The notes beneath the pieces are model-generated. The model was not told where the DNA came from. It ran no database searches and was given only the letters and a program-made list of their open reading frames with translations. Below, one piece after another: positions 7,064-15,966 of a stretch of DNA of 64,000 nucleotides (positions within the stretch are counted from its first letter, which is position 1; every line of letters begins with the position of its first letter). A program made the translations under genes and the position numbers. The stretch covers positions 39,265-103,264 of the IMG/VR virus record IMGVR_UViG_3300037504_000888; one strand, written 5' to 3'. The DNA comes from a virus.

Positions 7064-10021
7064 GTGGCAATCAAGATCAAAGTAGATCAATCTGGAAAGC
7101 CAGTTGGTGTAGCGGGGCAAGCGCGCGAGGACCTCGATCTGGCTGCCGCTGTTACGCTTACAGCGGTCGACGGAGTAGCGGTTACGCAATACCAGTGGGA
7201 GGTTGTTTACGCTCCCCCAAACGAAGCGCTTACCGCCCCAAGTGGGTCGACGCTATCTGCCCCAACCGCCTCGAGTACGACGATCACGCCCGACAACAGG
7301 GGAACCTACTTGATTGATCTACAGGTCAATCAAGGCTTCGGACTTGGTGCTCGCGAGGATGACCGCGCGCGGATCACCTTCTACGCTGGCCCAGCTCTCA
7401 ACTCGGACCCGACGAAGCTCCCTAGGCGGCGACTTGCCGCTTTTGAAACGCGGGAACACAACGTTCCCGACGCGGTGGAGCCCGGAGGGAACGAAAACGG
7501 CTGGGCGCGCGAGTGGGAGAGATGGTTTCGTGCAGTCGAAGCGGCTTTGACAGCGCAAACCCCAACGCTGGCTAATTCCGTTCTGGCGTCGATCGATGGG
7601 GTGACCACTCTTTGGTCGAAGATCACGAATGCCATGGTCGATTCCGCCGCTGGGATCGAGTGGACGAAGTTTCTCGGGGTTGGAACCGAGATCTACGAGC
7701 CGTCAGGGTGGCCGCAGGCTGGCGAAGCGAATGACGCAAACGTAACCCTCAACTACGTGGAAGGGACGCGCACTCTCACACTGACCCACGCTTCGGACTA
7801 CTCGTTCTGGGCAGCAGGACAGCGCTTCACGAAGACGGCGAACGAGAGCATCGTCTGGCCCGACTTCAGCGGAACGCACTTCTTCTACTTCGACAACACG
7901 GGCGCGTTGCAAACCACGCAGAGTACGGACACGTGGATCAACGAAGCGATCGGTGGTGATGGTTGTCCGGTCGCAGCGCTGTACTGGAACGCGACCGAGG
8001 GCGAGGTCTTGTGGATGCTCGACGAGCGCCACGGGATGATGCCTGGCGAGACGCACAAGTGGGCGCATGAGGCAATCAGTGCACAATGGATCGAGGGTGG
8101 CGCGCTCAGTGGGTTCACGTTTGGAGACGGCTCTCTAGACGCACACGCTCAGTTCGACGTCGAGAACGTCATCATCCGCGATGAGGACATTCGCGTCAGT
8201 GTTGTCGCAGGTGACCCCCGCACGCAGACAATGAGCCCCGCCACGATGCGTGGTTACTTCAAGCTCGGCAGCGAGTGGAACTACAAGGACCCGGATGGCT
8301 TCGCTTGCTTGCAGGGAGGCGCGAGCTACCAAGGAGGGACTGTTCCGGCGGGTCGCCTGCGGTACAACGAGATCACGGGCGGTGTCGGGACGATTCCAGA
8401 AGTGCCGAACAACAACGCAGTTCTCGCTCACATCGGGGTGACGACAGAAGGCTCTGGCTATTCCGCTGACGGAAGCTCTACCAACTGGCGCCTCTTCTAC
8501 GTGGTGGGACAGGGTGCTTACGGCACCGTTGGCGACGCGAAGAATGCCGCCCTTCTCGAGCTGAACCAATTGCAGCTGGACGGCTTCCCGCTGGAAGAAG
8601 TCGTGTGGCTCGGAACGGTAGCGTTTCAAACGCGGAACACAGACGCCAATGCGGTGTCGGCACACCTGGAGCAGCCGGATGATGCGCTAGGGAATCCGGT
8701 GGACTACATCGACCAGCGCAACCCGAGCGGGCTTGCAGGTGGAGGAGGAGGCAGTGGCGGTGTCACCGACCACGGACTGCTCACGGGGCTATCAGATACC
8801 GCCGACCACACCTGGGCTCTGCTTGTCGATGGCACTCGACAGGCAACGTATCTCGACGCGCTGAACTACCTGACCATCGGTACGAATGCCGCTGCGAGCG
8901 GCGTAGTTCGAGTCGCGAATGCTGCGTACCACAAGGCACGCAACGCGGCGAACAGCGCTGACCTGAGTCTGCTGGGGCTCAACTCATCCGACGAACTAGA
9001 GCTTGGCGAATCTGGAGTCTCCAACATTACAGCTACCGCATCGACGGCGTTTCAGGCGTCTGTCGGTGGCGTCACCAGAATGATCGTTCAGGGCTCATTC
9101 ACGTCGTTCTACAGCAGTCTCTTGCTAGCTGGCGACTACGTGAGCATCGGAGTGAATGCGGCAACGACCGGAGCGCTCCGCCTGGTGAGCCAGGGGTATA
9201 TCAAGGCACGAAACGCTGCGAACAGCACCGACCTTACGCTCATTGGTCTGAACATCACCGACAGCATCGACATCGGCAGCACTAGCGTTTCGAACATCAC
9301 CAACTACTCATCCTCGTCGTGGCAAGCATTCGTAGGCGGAGGCACACGAGCGAACATTGGATCGTCCGAAGCCACGTTCTACACGAACGTCAAGCTCGGA
9401 AGCACCTACATCTCAGTTGGACCTGCGGCAGCAGCGAGTGGACCTGTTCGCATAGAGCAAGCGAGCTACCTTACCTCACGGAACGCTGGGAACACGGCAG
9501 ACATCGAGCTGATCGGCGTTGCAGCGTCCGATGTCGTTACCCTTGGCACTTCAACCGCTGGAGGCTTCAAGGCGTTCGTGGGGGCAGGCGGTAGCTCGGC
9601 GGTGTTCGACATCGGCGGTGCATCAATCCTCACGCTCACCGAGACCACGGCCGAGTTCGCGTTCAGTGGCGGCAACATCAACCTCGGTGTGGGCTTCATT
9701 TCCGTTGGTCCGTCGCCCGCGCAAAGCGGAGGGTTGCGACTACCCAATGCGGTATGGGTCAAAGCTCGCAACGCTGCGAACAGCGCCGACCTCACAATCA
9801 TCCGCCTCAATTCGAGCGATCAAGTTGAAGTCGGGCCAACGGGAGACGCAGCACTGGAGACCATGAGCGATCGAGTGCACATCTACAAGTTTCTCCAGCT
9901 CTCATCCGTCACCCCACCGTCAGGCACGCCGAGCGGTAGTGATTGGTGGTTCTATGCAGCGTCGGACGGCTTGCACGCGGTGAGCCCTAGTGGAACGGAC
10001 ACAATCATCGCGTCCATCTGA
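7064..10021 (+). CDS. Large tail-fibre or tail-spike-like protein with four tandem repeats
   Basis: A 985-residue protein starting at GTG. Residues about 1-105 look like an Ig/PKD-type beta-sandwich, a usual virion attachment domain. The middle is beta-rich with a Gly-rich linker (GGGGGSGG, around 562). Residues 604-925 hold four homologous repeats beginning at about 604, 694, 784 and 880, each with a core like R(N)AANSADL-LIGLNSSD. The C-terminus (SGSDWWFYAASDGLHAVSP) resembles the end domains of fibres. It is followed directly by another modular surface protein, consistent with a tail-fibre locus. Receptor and fold are unknown; an enzymatic depolymerase is possible but no catalytic motif is seen. 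Confidence 0.7.
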   Translation: MAIKIKVDQSGKPVGVAGQAREDLDLAAAVTLTAVDGVAVTQYQWEVVYAPPNEALTAPSGSTLSAPTASSTTITPDNRGTYLIDLQVNQGFGLGAREDDRARITFYAGPALNSDPTKLPRRRLAAFETREHNVPDAVEPGGNENGWAREWERWFRAVEAALTAQTPTLANSVLASIDGVTTLWSKITNAMVDSAAGIEWTKFLGVGTEIYEPSGWPQAGEANDANVTLNYVEGTRTLTLTHASDYSFWAAGQRFTKTANESIVWPDFSGTHFFYFDNTGALQTTQSTDTWINEAIGGDGCPVAALYWNATEGEVLWMLDERHGMMPGETHKWAHEAISAQWIEGGALSGFTFGDGSLDAHAQFDVENVIIRDEDIRVSVVAGDPRTQTMSPATMRGYFKLGSEWNYKDPDGFACLQGGASYQGGTVPAGRLRYNEITGGVGTIPEVPNNNAVLAHIGVTTEGSGYSADGSSTNWRLFYVVGQGAYGTVGDAKNAALLELNQLQLDGFPLEEVVWLGTVAFQTRNTDANAVSAHLEQPDDALGNPVDYIDQRNPSGLAGGGGGSGGVTDHGLLTGLSDTADHTWALLVDGTRQATYLDALNYLTIGTNAAASGVVRVANAAYHKARNAANSADLSLLGLNSSDELELGESGVSNITATASTAFQASVGGVTRMIVQGSFTSFYSSLLLAGDYVSIGVNAATTGALRLVSQGYIKARNAANSTDLTLIGLNITDSIDIGSTSVSNITNYSSSSWQAFVGGGTRANIGSSEATFYTNVKLGSTYISVGPAAAASGPVRIEQASYLTSRNAGNTADIELIGVAASDVVTLGTSTAGGFKAFVGAGGSSAVFDIGGASILTLTETTAEFAFSGGNINLGVGFISVGPSPAQSGGLRLPNAVWVKARNAANSADLTIIRLNSSDQVEVGPTGDAALETMSDRVHIYKFLQLSSVTPPSGTPSGSDWWFYAASDGLHAVSPSGTDTIIASI
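8873..9837 (+). repeat. Four tandem coding repeats of 90-96 codons in the fibre gene
   Basis: Four copies start at 8873, 9143, 9413 and 9701, so the spacing is 270, 270 and 288 bases. Each begins with a [ST]-[IV]-G-x-x-(P/N)A stretch, continues to a conserved [KS][AS]RNA[AG]N[ST] core and ends near a [LDVE]G strand. Between cores the sequence differs, so these are diverged repeats that likely form consecutive segments of a trimeric fibre shaft. Copy number could change by recombination without a frameshift because every spacing is a multiple of three. Confidence 0.8.
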
Positions 10022-10033
10022 GCGAGGCTGATC

Positions 10034-13000
10034 ATGATAGGCGTAGTGATCCATACACTGGTCAAGGTCTTCGCTGGGACCGTATTCGCCGCGGCTGTAC
10101 CTCCCGACACCGTGACGATCACGAGTACACCTACGACTTTATTTGAACAACAGGAGAATACCGGCGACGCAATCGAGGGAACTACTACAGCCGCCGACGG
10201 CAGTACTGCCACTGCTACTATCAACGGTCAAACATTCGGCACTGATACTGTTTCCGGCGGAGCATTTTCGATCACTGGATTCCCTACGGCTGCGATGATT
10301 GGCACCGGCGTAACGGTAGAGGTCACTGTCGGTACTGGGTCCGCCACGAGCACGACGAACGTTCTAGCAGGGACTGCATACTGGGACGCGAAGCGCGGTA
10401 TCACCTTTACACAGTCCGAGGTAGATGCCGATCTAACTGCTTGGACTCAGGATGGGGCAACAACGTATGATAATGGCGACGGCACCTACACCATCGAGGC
10501 GGTCAGTGGCAATCTGAGAATATACGATCTGGTCACCAACCCGTTGGCAGGTGCAAGATATAGCGACGTATTGTTCAAGGCCAAGTTGGGCACTGGTACT
10601 CCTACCTTGGAGGTACGTCCCGCCGCAGACTATACTGATACCGCTACCTATGACTTGTCTGCAGGCACCATCGCTACCGCCGGTGATGTCTACGGATCAT
10701 ACTACACCTACATAACGGGGCCTGATGCAGATGGGTTCTACACTTGCCGAGTCGGCGCGTACATGGCTTCGTCGGGGGGTCCAGCCGTGGTATTCAAGCT
10801 AACTGGCACGGTCAACCCTGGAGACTCTGTCATCATAAAGGATTTGAATCCAGTGGTGCATCGCCGTGTGGCGTCGTGGTCTGATCAGATTCAAGATCTG
10901 GTAGCATCTGCGCCGACCGATGACGCTAAACCAACCTTCACTGACGTTCCGGTAGGAGCGCTTGCCGATCGTTTATGGTACGACCGCAGCACCTCCAAGG
11001 CTTTGCGCACCGGGGACGTTACCCTGACGTCTGAAACTCATTATGTGATCATCGTAGCAGCGTATTTCGATACGGGAAATGTGCGTAAGCTACTGGAGAC
11101 GCAAAGCGGTCGATACGTGAACATAAGAACTGGAAATCCTGGTGATGTAGAGATAAACGGTACCGGTACAGGAGACATATTCTCAGGGCAACATTTGGTA
11201 ACTTGGATTATCGACGGGACCTCCGGGCGCACCAGGGTAGATGGATCTGATGTGGAATCTGGGATCAGTGTATCCGCTACTGATCTAACTGGAGTCATAG
11301 CGCTAGGTAACTCCTGGGGCGGTGATAACGCTAGATGGTTTGCAAACTATTACGGCATCTACATAGCTGCTGGTTCGAGTGTGCCTCTGACCGACGCCGA
11401 AATCGAAGCTTTAGAAAAGCAGATTAGCGGCTACCACGGGCTAGGGGTAGTTTTCGACACCGTGACGATCGATACGATCACGCAGTCGTCCACCACGAAC
11501 AGTCTCTACACGAACACACCATGCCGTGTTGCTGGCACTTCGACCGCAAGCGATGGCACTACTGTCACGGTAACAGTAGACGGTGAAGCCGCTGGAACGG
11601 GTACCGTAAGCAGCGGTGCATGGCACGTAGACTTCATCGTGACGGCCGCTATGGTTCCGGCGGCTGGTTCCGGCAACCCGGCTACGGTAGAGGCGAGCAT
11701 CACGGGCGCGTCTGATACGTCTTCTGTCAACGTCACGACAGAAACCGCTAGCTTGCTCGGATGGTGGGACCCGTCAGATTCATCGACGCTCAGTTTCGAC
11801 GGCTCGGGGAACGTCAACGGCATCACCGACAAGTACAACTCCTTTGACCTGGCTTGGGACGCTGGCGCCTGGGTGAGTACCGGTGTGCCGACTGGCATCG
11901 TCAACGGGCTCACGGTGTTGGACTGGGAGGGACATTCAGATGCTAGAAGGCTACGGAACACGAGCGCATCGTTGGTATGCGAGCATATTGCGACAGCCTG
12001 TAGGTATGACGCTACCTTGCCTTTCAATTCCTATAGAGGGTTAATCACAGCCGACAGTGGGAGTAACTCCGGACTGTTCCTTTTGGGGTTCCAAAACCGG
12101 GCTCACCTATACAATACACAAGGCCATGATCACTATGTCGATGGCGTCGTTAGGAATGATGATCGAATCGACAATTCTTGGCATCTGATAGAGTCGGAGA
12201 GAGTAAACACCGCGGCCGGTATCATTTTCGGAAACGATCGCGATCAAGCATCACGAGGGTGGAGCGGCCCACAGGGTGAGACACTCGCATGGGACTCGGC
12301 ACTCTCGTCTGGCGCAAGAGAGGCGCTACATCACTACTACGGTGTCAAGTGGGCCACGCCTTACGATCTGGTAGTCGAAAACGTTACACAGGACGTACTA
12401 GACGGCACGGTATTCACAAACGGACGATGTCGCATCAATGGTACCTCGACGGAAGCGGACGGCACTACCGTAACGGTAACGGTAGATGGGGAGACTGCTG
12501 GCACGGGTACCGTAAGCAGTGGTGAGTGGTACGTAGACTTCCTCGTAACTAGCGCCATGGTTCCGGCTGGAGGTAGCGGCACTAGCTCCAGCATTGTGGT
12601 TTCGACCGCTACGCATAGCACCGATGCTAGTATCAACGTCACGAGTGAGGCGGTGAACGTGCTCGGGTGGTACGATCCAAGCGAGTCGGCTTACGTGTCG
12701 CTTGACGGTTCGGGGAACATCGACGGCCTGACTGATAGATCGAGCGCGGGGAACGATCTCACGTGGAACTCTGGCAGCGGCGCGTCTACTGGCGTGCCGA
12801 CGACTACGGTCAACGGGTTGACTGCATGTGATTGGGGTAATGCCGATGATAAGCGTTGGTTGGAAAACACGGGGTCGCAGGTGATTCAGTACGTGTCTGC
12901 TGTATCTAGGTATGACGGAGTAATACCGTTCGATCAATACGCTGGGCCGGCTGGAGCTAACACAACCAGCAGTCCACAAGGTGCGTTCTTTTCCTCCGCT

Positions 13001-13276
13001 AGTGTTGGCGCTAGTGCGTGGTACGATGCAGCTGCTGGCCTTAACCATTTCCGCGACGGTGTTGACACAGGATCGGTGGATACATCCTTACATTTTTACG
13101 AAGCTATTAGCTCCGCAAACACTAGTACCGGGCTTATCGTAGGCAACGATCGCGCAGTCAGTAGTCGCTCATGGAACGGCCCTACGGGTGAGATGCTAGC
13201 GCTCGATGCAGTGCCATCGTCAAACTACCAAGAGGCCGAGCTCGACTACATCCAAACCAAGTGGGGTACGCCGTAA
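10034..13276 (+). CDS. Modular adhesin-like tail protein: three Ig-like plus lectin-like modules
   Basis: A 1080-residue protein with three successive modules. Each pairs an Ig-like domain (DGTTVTVTVDGE-type strands starting near residues 22, 475 and 779) with a larger jelly-roll-like domain resembling concanavalin/LamG folds. Modules two and three are clearly paralogous, sharing starts such as LGW(W/Y)DPS(D/E)S and ends such as GNDR...SRGW(S/N)GP. It follows the fibre gene by 13 bases with a GAGG ribosome site. Codon and base use is visibly more AT-rich than in neighbouring genes, suggesting a separately acquired or fast-exchanging receptor-binding region. A cell-surface glycan-binding role is inferred from domain type. 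Confidence 0.7.
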   Translation: MIGVVIHTLVKVFAGTVFAAAVPPDTVTITSTPTTLFEQQENTGDAIEGTTTAADGSTATATINGQTFGTDTVSGGAFSITGFPTAAMIGTGVTVEVTVGTGSATSTTNVLAGTAYWDAKRGITFTQSEVDADLTAWTQDGATTYDNGDGTYTIEAVSGNLRIYDLVTNPLAGARYSDVLFKAKLGTGTPTLEVRPAADYTDTATYDLSAGTIATAGDVYGSYYTYITGPDADGFYTCRVGAYMASSGGPAVVFKLTGTVNPGDSVIIKDLNPVVHRRVASWSDQIQDLVASAPTDDAKPTFTDVPVGALADRLWYDRSTSKALRTGDVTLTSETHYVIIVAAYFDTGNVRKLLETQSGRYVNIRTGNPGDVEINGTGTGDIFSGQHLVTWIIDGTSGRTRVDGSDVESGISVSATDLTGVIALGNSWGGDNARWFANYYGIYIAAGSSVPLTDAEIEALEKQISGYHGLGVVFDTVTIDTITQSSTTNSLYTNTPCRVAGTSTASDGTTVTVTVDGEAAGTGTVSSGAWHVDFIVTAAMVPAAGSGNPATVEASITGASDTSSVNVTTETASLLGWWDPSDSSTLSFDGSGNVNGITDKYNSFDLAWDAGAWVSTGVPTGIVNGLTVLDWEGHSDARRLRNTSASLVCEHIATACRYDATLPFNSYRGLITADSGSNSGLFLLGFQNRAHLYNTQGHDHYVDGVVRNDDRIDNSWHLIESERVNTAAGIIFGNDRDQASRGWSGPQGETLAWDSALSSGAREALHHYYGVKWATPYDLVVENVTQDVLDGTVFTNGRCRINGTSTEADGTTVTVTVDGETAGTGTVSSGEWYVDFLVTSAMVPAGGSGTSSSIVVSTATHSTDASINVTSEAVNVLGWYDPSESAYVSLDGSGNIDGLTDRSSAGNDLTWNSGSGASTGVPTTTVNGLTACDWGNADDKRWLENTGSQVIQYVSAVSRYDGVIPFDQYAGPAGANTTSSPQGAFFSSASVGASAWYDAAAGLNHFRDGVDTGSVDTSLHFYEAISSANTSTGLIVGNDRAVSSRSWNGPTGEMLALDAVPSSNYQEAELDYIQTKWGTP

Positions 13277-13291
13277 CCTCAGGAGACGACA

Positions 13292-13765
13292 ATGGACATA
13301 GCAACACTGAAAAGCAAGGCCGTCGAGAAGTTCGGCGCCGACGCAACGATCATCTACACACCCGACCTGGCGTCGGATAGTCCTGGTGAGCAGCACGCAA
13401 AACTTCCCGGTGTGGAGACCTACACGGCCTTCGTGAAGGAGCCCCTGGGAGCAACCGGATTTCGCACGTCTACCTACTCGATCCATGTGACTGAGAGAGG
13501 CACTGTAGATGAAGAGGCTCGTTTCGAGCGAGTGGATATCGATCCTACAGAATCGAACGACGCGAAGTTCATTCGGCTCCTCAACGAGGAGGTGGAATCG
13601 CTGCGTTCAGCAGGGACGATTCGGCGCGCGTGGATCGATCCATCATCGCCTCAATACCTCACCCCGAGCCGGCTCATCCGGGCGGTGCTCGATTCGAACG
13701 GGACTGAGATAGCGCGCGAGTACTATCTCGCCGCCGATGGAACGCTGCAATTCGATGCAGTGTAA
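13292..13765 (+). CDS. Unknown protein downstream of the adhesin gene
   Basis: A 157-residue protein with a GGAG ribosome site before the ATG. It is acidic, soluble-looking, without membrane segments or cysteines, with alternating short strands and helices. It lies in an apparent operon with the tail-fibre genes and the next small beta-rich protein, so a virion accessory role or fibre-assembly chaperone is plausible. I do not recognise a family. Confidence 0.6.
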   Translation: MDIATLKSKAVEKFGADATIIYTPDLASDSPGEQHAKLPGVETYTAFVKEPLGATGFRTSTYSIHVTERGTVDEEARFERVDIDPTESNDAKFIRLLNEEVESLRSAGTIRRAWIDPSSPQYLTPSRLIRAVLDSNGTEIAREYYLAADGTLQFDAV

Positions 13766-13777
13766 GGAGCTTGAACC

Positions 13778-14173
13778 GTGGCACAGAATACGTGGCTGAA
13801 GAAAACGGTCTTTCGGGGCTCTGGCGGTAGCAGCGTTACCGTGAACATCACGATGGATGTAAGCGAGATCACGGCAACGGACGCCACGATCGCCGTGACG
13901 CTCCGGCTCTGTGCCATGGTGACGGGCACAAGCTCGAATACGCAGATGAAGGAGATTCGAGCGATGTTCGTGAAGGACTCAAACTCGGGCTCATTACGTG
14001 CAGCCGCAGGCCCGACAGAGATACTCGACATCGGTCAAACGAGTGGCTTCATTGGCACGATGACCGCAGACGCTCCCGACTCGAACACCATTCGCATCCA
14101 AGTACCTACGGGCCCCACAGCTGGAATCCTTTTGCGCGGCGTGATGACCGCGCATGTTGACCACGTGACCTAA
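13778..14173 (+). CDS. Small beta-rich protein of unknown function
   Basis: A 131-residue protein starting with GTG after an AAGGAG ribosome site. It is rich in Thr, Ile and Val in alternating patterns, with a Ser/Gly-rich N-terminal region, and has no cysteines or membrane segment. This suggests a compact beta-sandwich such as a fibre-associated or decoration protein. Its stop overlaps the start of the glycosyltransferase gene (TAATG), so the two are translationally coupled, hinting that they act together. No family is recognised. Confidence 0.55.
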   Translation: MAQNTWLKKTVFRGSGGSSVTVNITMDVSEITATDATIAVTLRLCAMVTGTSSNTQMKEIRAMFVKDSNSGSLRAAAGPTEILDIGQTSGFIGTMTADAPDSNTIRIQVPTGPTAGILLRGVMTAHVDHVT

Positions 14174-14937
14174 TGATCTGGCTCATTGTTCCTTTCAGCC
14201 GTCCTGCGTTCGCCGCCAATGTGGTGGCAAACTATCGGCGACAGAGCATCTACGCGCGGCTCGTATGGGTGCACAACGGACCAGCGAGAGGTGAAGCGCT
14301 GGAGACCCCAGGCGAGCACCTAGAGAGCGAAAGCGGGCTCGCAGAGCCTATGAATGCGGGTCTGGCTTACGTACGAAAGAAGGGCGCGCCGACAGACTGG
14401 TTTTGCAAGTGGGACGATGATGACTACTACGGACCCGACTACGTACGAACGGTGATCGATGGCATCGAGCGCGGGGCTGATATTGTAGGACGGTCTGCTG
14501 CGTGGGTACGGACTGAAACCGAGAGGTTGTGGTTCATCGAAGGCTTGCAGAACCAATGGAGCAACGATCTGGGGTTTCACGGGCCGACGCTTGCGAGCGC
14601 GATCGACTGCCCGAACTTTCCGCTCGTAGATGAGTGGGGCGAAGACTTCGCATGGCTCAACGAGATGGCAGCTGCGGGTCGGTCTAAGCGCTGGCACTCC
14701 AGCGCACATGACTTCTGCTGGATGCGACGAGGACCGGAACATGGGCACGCCTTTCCCTTCAGCGCGCCTACACTCGCGGGCATGCAAGCGTTCAACGTGT
14801 ATGACTGCGGACCGTTCCTATTGGAGACCACGCGCACAACATCGCCGCGTTTCAAACACATTGTGCGAAAGCCAGAGGACGGCGAGCAAGTCGAACGCAT
14901 GTTCGACGAGATGCACCTAGCGAGGAGCCAGCGATGA
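14173..14937 (+). CDS. GT-A fold glycosyltransferase, family 2-like
   Basis: A 254-residue protein. KWDDDDYYGPDY at about residues 76-87 is the metal- and nucleotide-sugar-binding DxD region of GT-A glycosyltransferases, followed by the usual helix and G-A-D-I-V-G strand. Downstream WGEDFAWL fits the acidic acceptor-side motif, and an H-D-F-C-W-M-R stretch follows near residue 178. There is no signal peptide, so it acts in the cytoplasm. It is coupled to the upstream beta-rich gene and overlaps the radical SAM gene downstream (ATGA). Candidate acceptors are the adjacent tail proteins, phage DNA bases or a host surface precursor; none is shown by the sequence. Confidence 0.75.
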   Translation: MIWLIVPFSRPAFAANVVANYRRQSIYARLVWVHNGPARGEALETPGEHLESESGLAEPMNAGLAYVRKKGAPTDWFCKWDDDDYYGPDYVRTVIDGIERGADIVGRSAAWVRTETERLWFIEGLQNQWSNDLGFHGPTLASAIDCPNFPLVDEWGEDFAWLNEMAAAGRSKRWHSSAHDFCWMRRGPEHGHAFPFSAPTLAGMQAFNVYDCGPFLLETTRTTSPRFKHIVRKPEDGEQVERMFDEMHLARSQR

Positions 14938-15743
14938 GGCGTCACGTTTCAATAGGGCCGGCTGTGCCCATGCGATGGCTCAGCGTGAAGGTTACGAACC
15001 ATTGTCCGCATGAATGTTCTTACTGCGTCAGCGGCTCGAACGCAGAGCACCCTCGATGGGGTGTCGAGTTCGTTGAAGAAGAAGTGCTCACACAAGCCGC
15101 ACAGGTCGATGCGGTAGAGATCACGGGAGGCGAGCCGCTGCGCGAAGCGTTGCTGGCTGAGTTGCTGTACAAGCTACACCGGGACCACGCTGTGCGAATC
15201 AACCTGCTCACCGCTGGGAGCCGCAACCGGCACGATCGTCGCGCCCTCCAGGAATTGCGGGTTGGAGACCACGTGCACTTCACGCACCACATTAGCGAGC
15301 GTGATAACGAGCAAGAGATTCGTGCATGCCTTTACGACCTTCCTTCTGGCGTAGACGCCACGGTGAAGGTTTTGGGGCTCGATGAAGAGTCAGTGCGTGG
15401 CGCCATGCAACGATGGACTGACGTCCGCGTGATGCCAGCGCTGGTCGGGCAGTACCCACGTCCGCTCAACCTTCCGTGGCCTGACGACTATCCGCGGTGG
15501 CTCAGCCTACGAGTTCGCTTCGATGATGGTAGCGAAGAGGTCGTGCCCCCAGCTCGTGCCATCCACGACGGCTTTACGCGTGTGAACGGTTGGAAGTGCT
15601 CGGCTGGTACAGTCATCAATGAGTGGGGGATGCGGATGAGCACGTGGTGCAACTCTCGACAACTTGGCCGCTGTCAGGCTCGCTTTTGCGACTGCGGCTC
15701 CGACCTTCTCTTGGGGGTAAAGGTTTCGGGTTTGGCAAGCTAG
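14934..15743 (+). CDS. Radical SAM enzyme of unknown substrate
   Basis: A 269-residue protein with the radical SAM [4Fe-4S] motif C-x3-C-x2-C at C24, C28 and C31 (CPHECSYC) and the SAM-binding ITGGEPL at about 63-69. Further strands of a partial TIM barrel follow (NLLTAGS near 93; HFTHHISERD near 118). The C-terminal 50 residues contain five more cysteines, which could bind an auxiliary cluster or zinc. It is not QueE, which uses a longer first spacing, and no anaerobic ribonucleotide reductase lies nearby for an NrdG role. It ends the plus-strand block and overlaps the GT2 gene, so the two probably form one modification pathway. Substrate unknown. Confidence 0.85.
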   Translation: MRRHVSIGPAVPMRWLSVKVTNHCPHECSYCVSGSNAEHPRWGVEFVEEEVLTQAAQVDAVEITGGEPLREALLAELLYKLHRDHAVRINLLTAGSRNRHDRRALQELRVGDHVHFTHHISERDNEQEIRACLYDLPSGVDATVKVLGLDEESVRGAMQRWTDVRVMPALVGQYPRPLNLPWPDDYPRWLSLRVRFDDGSEEVVPPARAIHDGFTRVNGWKCSAGTVINEWGMRMSTWCNSRQLGRCQARFCDCGSDLLLGVKVSGLAS

Positions 15744-15767
15744 TAGTTCGACCTACATACTTGGAGC

Positions 15768-15799
15768 TAAGAAAAAAGAGGGGCGGGCCCTAGAGGCCC
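15768..15799 (-). terminator. Rho-independent terminator of the minus-strand replication operon
   Basis: A GC-rich inverted repeat (GGGCGGGCC / GGCCCGCCC arms with a short CTAGA-type loop) is followed, in minus-strand sense, by CTCTTTTTTCTT. The T-run lies only on the minus-strand side, so it mainly ends leftward transcription. It also stands between convergent genes. The stop codon of the last minus-strand reading frame lies inside the stem. Confidence 0.8.
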
Positions 15800-15966
15800 G
15801 CCCATTCGTGCGTCTCGAGTTGCCGTCGCGGGGTTGTACGGCCGAAGACGTCGAGGCCGAGGCGTCGAACGAGGTCTTGCAGCTCCCCGTCCGACGCGCT
15901 CAAGTCTACCTCGGCGACGTCGTCAGCCCGGGGCAGGACGCACCCGGGCCAGACGGTCGTCTTCAG
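15790..15966 (-). CDS. Small SAP-like reading frame, separate gene or frameshift extension
   Basis: An open frame of about 58 codons fills the otherwise empty stretch before the terminator. Its C-terminal half (ELQDLVRRLGLDV, then TTPRRQLETHEWAGL) has the helix-loop-helix pattern of a SAP-type domain and resembles part of the gene at 16745-17155. No ATG or GTG lies at its 5' end: options are a CTG overlapping the upstream TGA, or an internal TTG preceded by GAGGT. The frame also continues upstream in the +1 register relative to the upstream gene, which has six Gs (15976-15981) just before its stop, so a +1 or -2 ribosomal frameshift could append it. Real coding is likely; the mechanism is open. 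Confidence 0.45.
   Translation of the reverse strand: MKTTVWPGCVLPRADDVAEVDLSASDGELQDLVRRLGLDVFGRTTPRRQLETHEWAGL

Noticed and set aside
7064-13276. Diversity-generating retroelement acting on the tail-fibre genes
   Set aside because: No reverse transcriptase gene, template repeat or adenine-rich variable region was found nearby.
14934-15743. Radical SAM protein as QueE or NrdG
   Set aside because: The CX3CX2C spacing excludes the long first loop of QueE, and no NrdD or deazaguanine pathway gene is in the window.
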